NCBI GenBank assembly: GCA_009746045.1
Contig: RPFO01000253.1
Location: 1,493,888 to 1,557,887 of the forward strand
Length of the DNA: 64,000 nucleotides
DNA from: Mesostigma viride
Taxonomy: Eukaryota; Streptophyta; Mesostigmatophyceae; Mesostigmatales; Mesostigmataceae
Direction of reading: 5' to 3'
Shown here piece by piece: positions 1-11,100 of this stretch; the first letter of the stretch is position 1, and the number at the start of each line of letters is the position of its first letter. The notes below the pieces were generated by a model, which saw only the letters and a list, made by a program, of their open reading frames with translations, did no database searches and had not been told where the DNA came from. The position numbers were made by a program, and so were the translations under genes.

Positions 1-53
1 CACGTGGGGCAGACTGGTATATTGCGCAACAGCGAAACCAATATAATGCATAC

Positions 54-523
54 AGGCGCCCCCACGCAGAAGTGTCGGACGCCCAAGCCCAGCGTGTGAC
101 ACTTTTTAACGCCGGCCTTCAAAAAAACGACTTAATTTTGGTCGCAAAAGTGCACATTTTGCTTGCCGGCATCAATTTTGAGGCATATTTTATGCTATGA
201 CACTTGCGAAATGTTCCAACATGAAAATTTTGCACTTTTTGAATCGCATGTTTTCGGACCTAAATTCGGATCAAAAGTCACTTTTTGGCCCGGATCGGAC
301 ACTTTATGGCCCCAAAAGGGTACACGGAGTGACCTTTATCGAAAATGATGCCGGCGCAAAAAAAGGGTCACTCCGCGGAGTGACCTGTATCAAAAATGAT
401 GCCGGCGCAAAAAATTTTGCGCAAGTCTTGCTTTTGAATTTCATCGAATTTAATCGAATTTGCTAAAATTATGCCGGCGTTAAAAAGTGTCACAAAAATC
501 AGACACTTCTGCGTGGAGGCGCC
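54..523. mobile_element. MITE-like foldback element with long terminal inverted repeats
   Basis: The ends are inverted copies. 55-77 (GGCGCC, then CACGCAGAAGTGTC) pairs with 502-523, and 97-117 pairs perfectly with 471-491 (GTGACACTTTTTAACGCCGGC type). The interior repeats GGAGTGACC and ATGATGCCGGCGC blocks in direct and inverted order (about 327-410). CATAC at 49-53 and again at 524-528 is a candidate target duplication. There is no coding capacity. I infer a non-autonomous DNA transposon; the superfamily is not assignable. Confidence 0.65.
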
Positions 524-1581
524 CATACGTTAATTTTAATATGTCATTCCGACACTATTTTTTCCGAGTCCTGCCCAGCATCATTTGTAATGCTTAATAC
601 AACACTGAGTCTGTGTTGGCTTGCGGGCGGCAAGCCTACCGCCCACAATCGGTTCCGCAGAAGTATCGCCGTCTCTCTCATAGCCTGCGTGGAAGCCGCA
701 GGGGCAATATGTACATTCAAGTATTAGGCTAAGGAGCCCCAGAGTTTGGGGGCATCGCGTGTCACCCGCTATGGAAGACGTAGTGGACAGGGTGGGCCGG
801 GCGTCCTGTTGCAGGGGATACCATACCGGCTAGCTGCATATTGCATTACTAGGTTAGTTAGTTAAATCGTACTGGATAGGTACGTACCTCATTCCATTCC
901 ATCCCACCGACCGTGCCTGGTCGATAGGCTGGCATGTTACACCCACCCTTTCTGGAAGATTATGCCCCGTGCTCGTGTCTTTACGGCGTGTGATCTAAAT
1001 TTAATTTATTTCGGGGGGGCATAAGGCAAATTACCCAACCTTAAAGTACTGGAGGGGTTGGGTTCCAATATCATACTGCAAGCGTAACTCGCACGCATGC
1101 ATGTGTCGGTCAATGACTGCTGCATGCTTGGCTCGGTCCGGCACGTACGTTTCAGTGCGCGTCCTGACCAGTTCAGTTATTAGCTTCCTAGTTGCTAATA
1201 GTGGTCATTGCATAGCAGTATAGCTGACAGTCGAAAATGCGCCCTGTATTACCGGTCCTTAGATGCAGCTTCTCGGTAAGCTTCTCGTGTTTGTACTATA
1301 TTGGGCTGTTATCTTGAACATTTGTTGCTTGCTGAGGTTGTATACCTGCTTTATTCTTAAAACTTACTAACGTATCTAACTTTAATACTTGCTATATTTA
1401 TGAAATACCTTGTACTAAATATTTCTTCACTTGGATGTTTTGCGATTACAACCTACAGATTAGTTACTTAACACCAACACCAACACCGTTGTCGAATCAT
1501 GCATTGCCATGCAGTGAGTATAATTTGTGGCCCAGGGCCACGTCCAGATCCCTTGGTTGACCGATTCACGCACCGTCCAAT
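524..1581. other. Intergenic, nothing recognised
   Basis: About 1 kb of mixed sequence between the MITE and the first LTR. I see no gene, RNA gene or clear repeat in it, apart from a short CAACAC run near 1472. Confidence 0.4.
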
Positions 1582-3024
1582 TGTCACGTCCGTGATCATT
1601 TACGTCCGTGCACTCAAGAAGTTACGCGGTTGCCGTAATCGGAATCGTTACCGACGTTTGGTTGGTTCCGATTCAGTAGGCCGCAGGCTTTGTTCCTTGG
1701 GCCGGTGTGGAGCGCCGCGCCGGAAAGGCCTGAATTTCTAGAGTGACAGTCTTAGGTGACCTGACTTAGGTTCAGGCGCAAGACTTTGGGGCGCAAAGCC
1801 TTGGTGGCTTGCGCAATATTCCGGTGCGTGACATTTGGCAGTTATGAATCTTTTGTATTGTCCAGACGGAATGATGTTCAGTCCATCTGACAAAGCTAGA
1901 TACGCAGATCGTAGTGTGCGGTGTGCTGGCTCGCACGTGGTTGTCGAACAGACTTGCTCTGCATTTTGCTGGCAGTCTAACTGCACGTCAGGCGGCTTGC
2001 TGGCAAATGCGACAGCGCATGGATGCCGGGATTTTTGGAGGTATTTAGGAGCAGCGCAGCGGCCATGGTGGTCGTTGTTCGCTCGTTTCTCTCCCTCACA
2101 ACTAGTTTGTTGTCTTCATGGGGTTAAACTTCTCGAACAGCCCGGAGCAGCCCCCGTGAGTGGTTGCATGTCGTTGCCATGACGATGGTTGATAAGATTG
2201 ACAATGGTTTGATCCGGTTGGGATGTTGTTGGCATTGTGGACGAGAAACGTTCTGCTGACCCGGGAACAGTCCCGGGAAAGGGCCGGTTCGTCGTTGGCC
2301 AGTGTGCCAGTAACTGGGACATGAGCGCAGAGTCACACAGTTGATATAGATTATGACGTAAGTAAACACTGTTGCGCCACAGTGGCGTCATGGTCGGTCT
2401 GTGGTGATTTCGATGGGTCTCAAGGATATGTAGTTACTCTTACAGTTGCGGCAGCACAACTCGGCATTCATTGTAATCTGTCAAATGTTATGGAATGAAT
2501 GGTTTGGGCATTGCTTTCATCATAAAGCATTATTGCAATCTTCATAATATAATCGGCTGGCTGCGCTGCCTGTCATGAAGGTGGTGGTGCCGTCAAGGAC
2601 CACACCTATCATCACCACTTATTTAAACGAGCGAACAACCCTTGGCGGGTTCAGTTCGGACAGCCTGAGCCGGAGATATACCCAAGCTGCTTGCAGAATC
2701 AAGCACTTGGAAGAGGATTAAGCTTATCCTTTAAAAAGCTATGAAGAGGATTAGGCTTATCCTTGAAAAAGCCATGAAGAGGATTATGCTTATCCTTGAA
2801 AAAGCACTGAAGAGGTTATTGCTTAGCCTATTTGAAAAGCATGTGTGGTCCTGTCGTGGGAATTTTTTTTTCCCTATGTGATCCTCTTTTTGACTTTTTG
2901 GCTCTTCATTTTTTCGAGCTAAAAAGTGGGGGGGAATATAGTGGATCACACACAAGAGTACTCTATTGCTATGGATATGCCTTCCAAGTGATAGGCTAGG
3001 ATATAATGGCACGCAAACGCGACA
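1582..3024. mobile_element. Long terminal repeat, copy 1 (1443 bp)
   Basis: Starts TGTCACG and ends CGCGACA, an imperfect TG...CA terminal inverted repeat. 1582-2626 is repeated, essentially identically, at 3027-4071, and 2937-3024 is repeated at 4072-4159. This copy holds an extra 310-bp block (2627-2936) missing from copy 2. The block contains about four imperfect 30-bp units of GAAGAGGATT-AGCTTATCC type (about 2710-2845). The break in copy 2 falls on an AA microhomology, so deletion there is as likely as insertion here. Short ORFs inside occur in both copies and look like chance. No internal retrotransposon genes are present. Confidence 0.7.
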
Positions 3025-3026
3025 GC

Positions 3027-4159
3027 TGTCACGTCCGTGATCATTTACGTCCGTGCACTCAAGAAGTTACGCGGTTGCCGTAATCGGAATCGTTACCGAC
3101 GTTTGGTTGGTTCCGATTCAGTAGGCCGCAGGCTTTGTTCCTTGGGCCGGTGTGGAGCGCCGCGCCGGAAAGGCCTGAATTTCTAGAGTGACAGTCTTAG
3201 GTGACCTGACTTAGGTTCAGGCGCAAGACTTTGGGGCGCAAAGCCTTGGTGGCTTGCGCAATATTCCGGTGCGTGACATTTGGCAGTTATGAATCTTTTG
3301 TATTGTCCAGACGGAATGATGTTCAGTCCATCTGACAAAGCTAGATACGCAGATCGTAGTGTGCGGTGTGCTGGCTCGCACGTGGTTGTCGAACAGACTT
3401 GCTCTGCATTTTGCTGGCAGTCTAACTGCACGTCAGGCGGCTTGCTGGCAAATGCGACAGCGCATGGATGCCGGGATTTTTGGAGGTATTTAGGAGCAGC
3501 GCAGCGGCCATGGTGGTCGTTGTTCGCTCGTTTCTCTCCCTCACAACTAGTTTGTTGTCTTCATGGGGTTAAACTTCTCGAACAGCCCGGAGCAGCCCCC
3601 GTGAGTGGTTGCATGTCGTTGCCATGACGATGGTTGATAAGATTGACAATGGTTTGATCCGGTTGGGATGTTGTTGGCATTGTGGACGAGAAACGTTCTG
3701 CTGACCCGGGAACAGTCCCGGGAAAGGGCCGGTTCGTCGTTGGCCAGTGTGCCAGTAACTGGGACATGAGCGCAGAGTCACACAGTTGATATAGATTATG
3801 ACGTAAGTAAACACTGTTGCGCCACAGTGGCGTCATGGTCGGTCTGTGGTGATTTCGATGGGTCTCAAGGATATGTAGTTACTCTTACAGTTGCGGCAGC
3901 ACAACTCGGCATTCATTGTAATCTGTCAAATGTTATGGAATGAATGGTTTGGGCATTGCTTTCATCATAAAGCATTATTGCAATCTTCATAATATAATCG
4001 GCTGGCTGCGCTGCCTGTCATGAAGGTGGTGGTGCCGTCAAGGACCACACCTATCATCACCACTTATTTAATATAGTGGATCACACACAAGAGTACTCTA
4101 TTGCTATGGATATGCCTTCCAAGTGATAGGCTAGGATATAATGGCACGCAAACGCGACA
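3027..4159. mobile_element. Long terminal repeat, copy 2 (1133 bp)
   Basis: Direct repeat of copy 1, separated from it by only GC (3025-3026). It ends CGCGACA at 4159. CAAT follows at 4160-4163 and also precedes copy 1 at 1578-1581, a candidate 4-bp target duplication framing the pair as one insertion. The LTR-LTR junction reads GACAGCTGTC, a perfect 10-bp palindrome. Confidence 0.7.
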
Positions 4160-4560
4160 CAATTAATTGTATACTCATGGAGACAAATTTTTCTCTTTGA
4201 CGTTGTCATGAGTGGGGGGGGGGGGGCTTATGTAGTAAAGTATAGGCTTATAGTTGTCATTCTGACATGGGGAAAAGGTCGGCAATAGTTGACGTGACGT
4301 TTCTAGTTCGCCGGTTGTCGGCCAACGTTGTTGTTCGTAACAGCTAGTTCATTGCGGAGCGCTTTGTACTTTCTCCCGGACGTCCTGTTGTACATACTTT
4401 GTGCCAATATTGGGGGGAATAGAATCACTAAGGCTGCATGTTAATTAATCACATGATTGTGTTGACATGTGCGTGGTACGTACGTCATTAGCCCGAACTG
4501 GAAAGTCGCATGTGGCGCCGCCAGATGTTTCTTTGGACAATGGCTGTTGCTTTCAGTCAT

Positions 4561-4663
4561 CATCCTGAACGACTCGAACTCGCGGACAAGATAACGGCAG
4601 GCTCGAGCTACCATGGTCCGGATTCCCCCGATTTCTGGCCTGCGCTGGTTGTCTCCTTGATAA
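4561..4663 (+). repeat. Dispersed ~105-bp repeat, copy 1
   Basis: Runs from CATCCTGAACGACTCG through GGTCCGGATTC to GTCTCCTTGATA. Related copies are at 18223-18329, 55402-55455 (partial) and 56001-56115. There are no terminal features and no coding capacity. Confidence 0.7.
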
Positions 4664-4720
4664 CGTTACAACGGTGTTGTACTGGACTTTAATGAGCCTG
4701 CACTTCTCATTCATGATCGT

Positions 4721-4731
4721 ATATAAATTAT
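4721..4731 (+). promoter_or_regulatory. Candidate TATA box
   Basis: ATATAAATTA lies about 50 bp before the ATG at 4779. It is judged only from composition and position. Confidence 0.3.
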
Positions 4732-4778
4732 ACGGATATTAACACGAAGGCATATAACACAAGAGAGACCGAGCCAAA

Positions 4779-5246
4779 ATGACTCCGCACTTGAGTTTGC
4801 CCTTTGCGCGGTCAGTTTGCTTGGCACTAGCAGCCTGTCTCGGAGGCGTACATACTATAGCGGCTTTGTTCCTACCCAATGTGCACCTTTTAACCCAAAA
4901 CAGTCACGCTGTCCTCCCTATGCCTTGCGGTTCCTGCAGGCGATTGATAATCCGCGAGGTGGAGGAGTATGCAGAGCCAGGCGACAAGTACTGCTGCTTC
5001 TACTGTGCCTGCCTGTGCTGTTGCGCCAAGGTGAACGAGGTCAACCACGAGCGTGAGGACGTGGTCCAGGTGGCGGAGATCCGCGACATGAGCTTCAGGT
5101 TTGACGGCCACAAGAGGGCATGCAACGCGTGCGCGTGCTGCCTTTGCTGCACGAAACAGACAGAGCGCGCGCGTGTCAAGCTTCACCTCGTGCGCCCGGT
5201 ACGCACAATCAATCTGTATGATGACTGGGCCAAGCCCGGGCGGTGA
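4779..5246 (+). CDS. Orphan Cys-rich protein (possibly first exon of a two-exon gene)
   Basis: An open frame of 155 codons whose last two thirds (from about 4940) has the GC-rich third positions seen in the host exons of this window. The N-terminus is hydrophobic (signal or anchor like, about residues 9-31). Cysteines cluster in CGSC (near residue 50), CCFYCACLCCC (near 71-81) and CNACACCLCC (near 114-123), separated by a charged stretch; such clusters suggest metal binding or palmitoylation, but I recognise no family. A GT donor at 5199-5200 leaves phase 0 after codon 140. The acceptor at 6393 before the exon at 6394 is also phase 0, so the two may join into about 213 residues. Alternatively the ORF ends at its own TGA. 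A CAG at 4937-4939 could be an acceptor, which would make the N-terminus wrong. Confidence 0.5.
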   Translation: MTPHLSLPFARSVCLALAACLGGVHTIAALFLPNVHLLTQNSHAVLPMPCGSCRRLIIREVEEYAEPGDKYCCFYCACLCCCAKVNEVNHEREDVVQVAEIRDMSFRFDGHKRACNACACCLCCTKQTERARVKLHLVRPVRTINLYDDWAKPGR

Positions 5247-6393
5247 CTGTTGACAGTTGTGCCATGCAGCCAATCCATAGTCTGTGCATGCCAGTCAACT
5301 TTTCTCTGTCAGACTGCATGTCACTTGTGACATGACGTTGAGCAAGCACTCATATGATATTACGGGCCTGGCAGTCCGGAGTACGGTTGTACAGCTTGGT
5401 GGTTCTAGACTCTAAGTATATCTGAATGTCTTTTGCGGAACTTTCATAAAAGTAATTAGCGTGCCCGGATCAAGTGGGCACAGAGCAATCAAGGGAATAG
5501 TATTATGAAGTGAGGTGACTGCGCACTGGAAGCATTGCTAAAGCGTGGACAATCTATATAATTAGAACTCATAACTTATTATCTATACTCAGGGTGTCGA
5601 GGCATCTAAATGCGCGCACAATTAAAAAGAATCCCTCATATACTGGCCCAGTGTTTTGCACCGCACTTTACCGAGCCTTAGACATCATTGCGTATTGCAC
5701 GTGTTTTCATGAGCCTCTTGAAAAGTCACACCCCTGTATTTCTGCAGTAGTGCAGTATGGTGGAGCAACACATGGCGAGCTGAATCCGCTACCTTGGATT
5801 CCCGGCCTTCCGCCGGCTGCCAGGTCATTTACTGTGTCAGCACGCCGCGTCCCCATGCCAGCCAGTACATGCAGTGCATGGGAGGCGGGACCCAGGGGTT
5901 TGGTTCTAGGCACTGAAATCGTGCATGGCTGTGACTCAGTGTGCGGGCGCGCTGCGTGACAGTGTTTACAGGTAACATGGTTCAAACACATATGAAACGC
6001 CACCTTTTATGAAATTCCTGGATCGACTCCTATTTAAGGGGCACTGCATGGTAAGCGCACAAGCCTGACATATCTCATTGAACTACATACTAGGTGAAAA
6101 CCATCGGCATGCAGCGTGTGTAGGTCATGCATCAGTGTGTGAGGCAACCGACACATCAAGATTCGGCCGCCTCAGGTTCAGGTTTCCGCCTCAGGAATTC
6201 CTTTAAATAGGATTAATGGGCGCCATTTCACTCATGTACGAGCCTTAGTTATCACTCCTAGCTCATATGATGTGTTACAGGTTTTTGATTAAGTAATTAA
6301 CTAGTCCGATGTCGGATTAACCCGCATCGAGTAAAAGCCTGAACACCATGCATGCCATGATGTTGCCACGATCGCTGTAATAACGCCACGCAG
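5247..6393. other. Intergenic or intron between two GC-rich coding segments
   Basis: AT-richer DNA than either neighbour, with no ORF of coding character. If 4779-5198 and 6394-6615 are one gene, 5199-6393 is its GT...AG intron of 1195 bp. Confidence 0.4.
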
Positions 6394-6615
6394 ATGGGCG
6401 AGTGCAAGGCGGGCTTCGGCAGCTGGAAGCTGGACAAGGATCTCAAGACCTACCACTGCACAGTGGAGATCGAGGGCCGCATCAGCCGCGAGGCGGCGGA
6501 GGAGATGCACCAGGCGCTGCGACGCGTGGTGCAGAGTAACGTAGATGCCAAGCTGGCGGTGCTGGCTGCAAGCGTGAAGGATCACCCAGTGAAACTCAAC
6601 ATTAACCTCGCTTAA
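6394..6615 (+). CDS. Small GC-rich ORF, likely terminal exon
   Basis: 73 codons with strong G/C third-position bias, ending TAA. It is preceded directly by ...CCACGCAG, which reads as a 3' splice site, so the ATG may be an internal methionine rather than a start. The product is charged and soluble: GFGSWKLDKDLKTYHC, then a probable amphipathic helix (residues 30-60, REAAEEMHQALRRVV). No family is recognised. Phase and spacing fit joining to the Cys-rich segment upstream (donor at 5199). Confidence 0.45.
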   Translation: MGECKAGFGSWKLDKDLKTYHCTVEIEGRISREAAEEMHQALRRVVQSNVDAKLAVLAASVKDHPVKLNINLA

Positions 6616-7552
6616 TCAGCACGTTGAAAAATATCATATTCAGAGATCAACGTCAAGCGGCGGACTGCATGCCACTGTGAATCGAGGGCATGAGCTATTG
6701 TAATGAGCTATTGCAATGTGTCAAACGTGTCGCTGAGAATGCCGGTGGTTCAAGCACCGCTGTTGTCACCTTGCACAGACGACAGGCCATCACTGTTACG
6801 CATGCAATATAAACACGTAGGCCGGTGTAGTAACCGAGAACCGGCTACTCTGACAACAGTGGTGACATCCAGAATGCAAGATGAGCTATGCATGTAGTAA
6901 CGTTGTGGGAAGCACGTTTGGCCAGGGATGTCATGCGTGATTCGTAACAACTTTGGCCGACATATCTAAATAAGGGCGAGACTGAAAAGCAGCGTTACTC
7001 ACCGTTGCCTTTTGTTCTATCGTGCGTTTTTGTACGATGCAGTGATCATCGTCACCGTGACCTGAATTCTACAAGCATTACCTGCATTGTCGGTTCCGTT
7101 GGTAGCGTTCTTGTTGCGGGCCCGACCTTTAGAGCGGGCGCAACAGTGAAATATATCATGGATTTTGGTTTGTTGTCATAGTCCGTAGGACTTTGGGACT
7201 CATTTCGGGACTTAATTTGGGAATTGTCCCTTGGTCAGGACTTTTGTATGGAATTATGACAGTTGTATGATTCGGACTAGTTATTTTGGGCCTAGGTTGA
7301 TGTATGAGATCTTCTAGGGGCCGGTGCAGTCGCGCCGCGCTGCGTACTTTACAGCTGGTTGAGATTTTGTACTCATGCGTGGATTCTGTAGGCGAGGGTC
7401 GATGTCGACCCGAGGATCTTGTGTGGACTGCATGCTTCGGAATTCTCTGGAAGGTCGGCGCCATGTCGGTGCCACTTGCCAGCTTAATTGGTGGCAGACC
7501 TAGGTGAAATTGGTCCGAGGACGAGATTCTCGTCCTCTTGGTTCGGAATAAA
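6616..7552. other. Intergenic, nothing recognised
   Basis: No gene of coding character. Contains a short palindromic segment, TGTTGCGGGCCCG...CGGGCGCAACA (about 7112-7147), and a perfect inverted GAGGACGAGATTCTCGTCCTC (about 7518-7538). Confidence 0.35.
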
Positions 7553-7572
7553 GTGTGTGTGTGTGTGTGTGT
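7553..7572 (+). repeat. (GT)10 microsatellite
   Basis: Ten uninterrupted GT units directly before a possible LTR end. Confidence 0.9.
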
Positions 7573-7800
7573 TGTCACCTGTCTGAACCCGGGGCATTAT
7601 TCCAACTGCATTTGGTAGCTCTAGATCCTAAATGTAGGTTGTGTAGATTAATGCAATATTAATCATCGTGAGCCGTAACAGAGCAAAAGCCGCATCTGTT
7701 CCGTTAATCCCACTAGCTCCCATAGAGTGGTCGCGGTTAACCGAGAAACCCGTAATAACCTACCCTAACATAGGATCTTTCGCACGACCCGGGCGTTACA
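7573..7800. mobile_element. Candidate short LTR (TGTCAC...GTTACA)
   Basis: A 228-bp segment bounded by TGTCAC and GTTACA, with CCCGGG near each end, so it has near-palindromic termini as LTRs do. It could be the far end of the minus-strand Ty3 element that follows, or an independent solo LTR. No second copy is visible in the window and no target duplication is clear. Confidence 0.3.
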
Positions 7801-8097
7801 CTGGTTATCGGAGGTTAGGTTAGGGTGGTTTAACATGGCGGCCCTGTCAAGGATATGCCCCAATATGCCTGACAGTTTTTAGTGTAGCTAGTTCGGGCAG
7901 TTTACGATAAGTGCTATACTATTCGGCCTAGTTGCTTTTTGGCCACGAAACAGAAAATATGTCGCGTCTGCGTGCCACAATCTCCGGCGCCACCATGGCG
8001 GCTGGCCACTCAGCTTAATTTGGTAAAACCCAAATGAGCTGAGCTGATGTGCCTGCCTTAACTGCATGCCCTGTGGGGTGGGCGAGGACCTGTCCCA

Positions 8098-8112
8098 TGA
8101 TTCCCCCCCTCG
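8098..8112 (-). promoter_or_regulatory. Candidate polypurine tract of the Ty3 element
   Basis: Read on the minus strand: CGAGGGGGGGAA, then TCA, then TGGGACAGG. It lies just downstream of the pol stop, where a Ty3 element primes plus-strand synthesis. The TG at 8097 would open the 3' LTR. Confidence 0.35.
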
Positions 8113-8128
8113 CTGGCGACCGGCCCCA

Positions 8129-11100
8129 TCACGAAGACAGCGATCGTACCAAGACAAGGGCAGCGGTGACCGCAGTCAAGCTGCGGGAGGTAAACTGCGC
8201 AGCGGTGCACACTGGACAAAACCAATCCCCCTCCGGAATGCTGGTGACCACGGGCTGCAAGCACTGCATGTGCCAACCACAGTTACACTGATCACACAAT
8301 AACATGGACTCCGCCTGATCGACCCGGTGACAAACCTGACACTGGGCGTCCTTGACTCGGCGAGATGTGTGCGGTTGGAGGTCGTGGACCAAATTGGGCA
8401 GTGAGCAGGGACTGAGATTGCTGAGGTTGTCTGTCGTACGGCTCCCGTCGGCGCCCTCCAAAATTGCCACTCCCGATGGTTTGATAGCCACAATGCGCAA
8501 AATGGTGGGCCCCGCCTCCACATCCAAAGTGTGCTTCAGCTGAGTGCGCAGGAAAACATACTGCCCTGGCCTAAACCGCAGCTGGCGAGCCATGTATGCG
8601 CCCCCCCGGCGCTGAGCGTAACGCAGGGAGTCCCTGTGCTGAGCAATGAACAAGTTGTTCATCGCGATGGGCATGACCTTCTTAAAAGTCTCTGCCCTGG
8701 CCAGCACCTCAACCAAAAATTGCTGAGCGTTGTCGAAGGCCATGGGTTCGGGGTGCGCAACCTGTGCCTCCGTAGGCAAAAGAGGATTACGCCCGAACAG
8801 AAGGAAATACGGGGAGAAGGTAGCGAGAGACTCCTGGGGAGACATGCGATAACCCATGGCAATCCATGCCAACTCGCGATCCCACCTGGCCGACTCCGGC
8901 ACCTGCAGGCTCCACTTGCGCAGCGCCTGCTTGACGGTCTGCACCAATCTCTCAGCCAAACCATTGGCCTGAGGATGCTCCCGAGAAGTGCGACGGTGAT
9001 CAATAAGACATCCATCCAGCAACTCCTGGAACTCACCCCTGAACTCACCACCCTGGTCCGTGACTACCTCCGCGGGAGCCCCAAACCTGGTGATGATGTC
9101 TGCAAAATGCTTCGCTGTGGTAGCGGCATGCTTGTCAGCAATGGGGATCAACTCAACCCATTTGCTAAAGCTCTCCACGCATACCATGACATAGAGGTTG
9201 CCGTCAGGGCTCTCCTGAAACGGCCCGCACAGATCGACGTGCCAGCGATAAAACAAGCCCTTGATGGGAAGCGACATCAGCTCCTTGGCACCATGATCTG
9301 CGCTAAAGTTAGCCTTGGTTCGAGCACACGGGACACAGCTGGCCACTACCTGGGCCACTGTGTGTCGCATGTTATTCCACCAATAGCTGGTCCGTACGAG
9401 GCTGAGCGTGCGATTGCCACCCAAGTGACCATACCGCTCGTGGTACGCCTGCACTATAGCAACGCGCTTGTCAGGCGGTGGGACGACCACCCTACGCTTG
9501 CCCAACAGCTTGTACAAAACCCCATCTTCCCAACCATAGGTTGCAGCCCTGTGCTGCACCCTGTTCAACTCCGTCGCCTTCTGAGCAGGAGTCCAATCGA
9601 CTGGAGTAGGAGTCAAGACAGCACCCTGCACTTGCTCCAAAACTCGACCATCTAGCCAGATATCAGCGGTGTAGCAATCAGCAAGAGAGCTACGCGCTAA
9701 GAGAGCCTGCACAGCGATCAGCTGCTGCAGAGAAGGATCAATGTCAAAGGACAGAGACCTACCCTCTTCCATAGCGCACACAGCTTTGGATGGCGTGAAT
9801 GGCGACGGCCGCACCGGGTCGTCGCTGATGCCGAAGTCCGCCACAGAGTACTCGACACTGCGCCACCACGCCTCCTCCTCATCGTCGGCCGCATACCCAG
9901 CAGCGTTCACAAAGACCACAGAACCCGACGAGCCCTCGGCACCCATGGCCCGGGCTCCAGTGTGGTCAACAGTGGTAGGCATGGCGTATCGGGATAGCAC
10001 ATCGGCGTTGACATGGTCCTTGCCGGCCCGATGCACAATGGTCATGTGGTACTCCTGGATAATCATGGCCCATCGGGCGAGCTTACCCGTCAGGTTGGTG
10101 TTGGTCATTAGCCACTGAAGCGGCTGGTGGTCTGTCACCAGAGTAAACACGCGCCCAACTAAATACGGGCGAAAGTGCTTGATGGCCCACACCACAGCCA
10201 GTGCCTCCCCCTCATAGGAAGAATACCGGCTCTCCGCTGGGTTGTTGCTGCGACTAGCATAAGCAATAACGTGCTCGCGCCCATCACCATCCTTTTGCGC
10301 CAAGACCGCACCCAGTCCTACCTTGGACCAGTCGGTATATAACACAAACGGCAAAGCATAGTCAGGGGCGCGCAGAATCGGGGCCGACGTGAGCTCCTGC
10401 TTGATTGTCTCGATGGCGCGTTGCTGTGCGGGACCCCACGCCCACACGCACCCCTTCTTGAGTAACTCGGTCAAGGGCTTCACCTTGCTGCTGAAGTTCT
10501 CAATGTAACCTCGGTAATAGCCAGCCAAACCCAAATACGCCCGCACCCCTGAGACATCCGTGGGTACGGCGGCCTGCACAATGGATTCGACCTTGGCGGC
10601 ATCAGGCGTCCGGCCACCCGGCACAATCTGATGACCAAGGAATGAGAGGGTCCGCTGGGCGAACTTGCACTTCTCAGGGTGCAGCCGCATATTATGCTCC
10701 TCGAGAGCCAAGCGAACCTGCTCCAAGTGCGCCAGGTGCTCCTCAAATGTCGCGCTAAAGACGATTACATCATCAATGTAACAAGCGGCGAAAGGAAGAC
10801 CTGCAAGCACTTTGTCCATAGCTCGTTGGAAAACAGCACTAGCGTTGCGGTGCCCAAAGGGCATGCGCACCCACTCATACAAATTGCCGCCCCCCCAGAA
10901 TGCAAGCTTCCGCTGATCCTCCGGCGCAACTGCGATCTGATGAAAGCCGCTACGCAGGTCCAGCGAGGACACAAACTTCACATGAGGAGATATCTTATCC
11001 AGGACATCATCCACACGTGGCATGGGGTAACGGTCCACGGGTGTGTGTGCATTCAGCAACCGCAGATCGGTGGCCATGCGCATACCCGTCCATGCCCCGG

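Larger units (their letters stand above)
4160..4778. other. Intergenic, upstream of the Cys-rich ORF
   Basis: Contains a G tract (about 4213-4227), one copy of a dispersed 105-bp repeat (4561-4663) and an AT-rich segment at 4719-4732 that may be a promoter. No gene is seen. Confidence 0.4.

Noticed and set aside
1738..2391. Small ORFs of 81-115 codons, repeated at 3183-3836
   Set aside because: They recur only because the LTR is duplicated; both strands are open at the same place and no domain or codon bias is seen.
8531..9655. 374-codon plus-strand ORF
   Set aside because: Antisense to the integrase part of the Ty3 pol, whose catalytic motifs fix the true strand.
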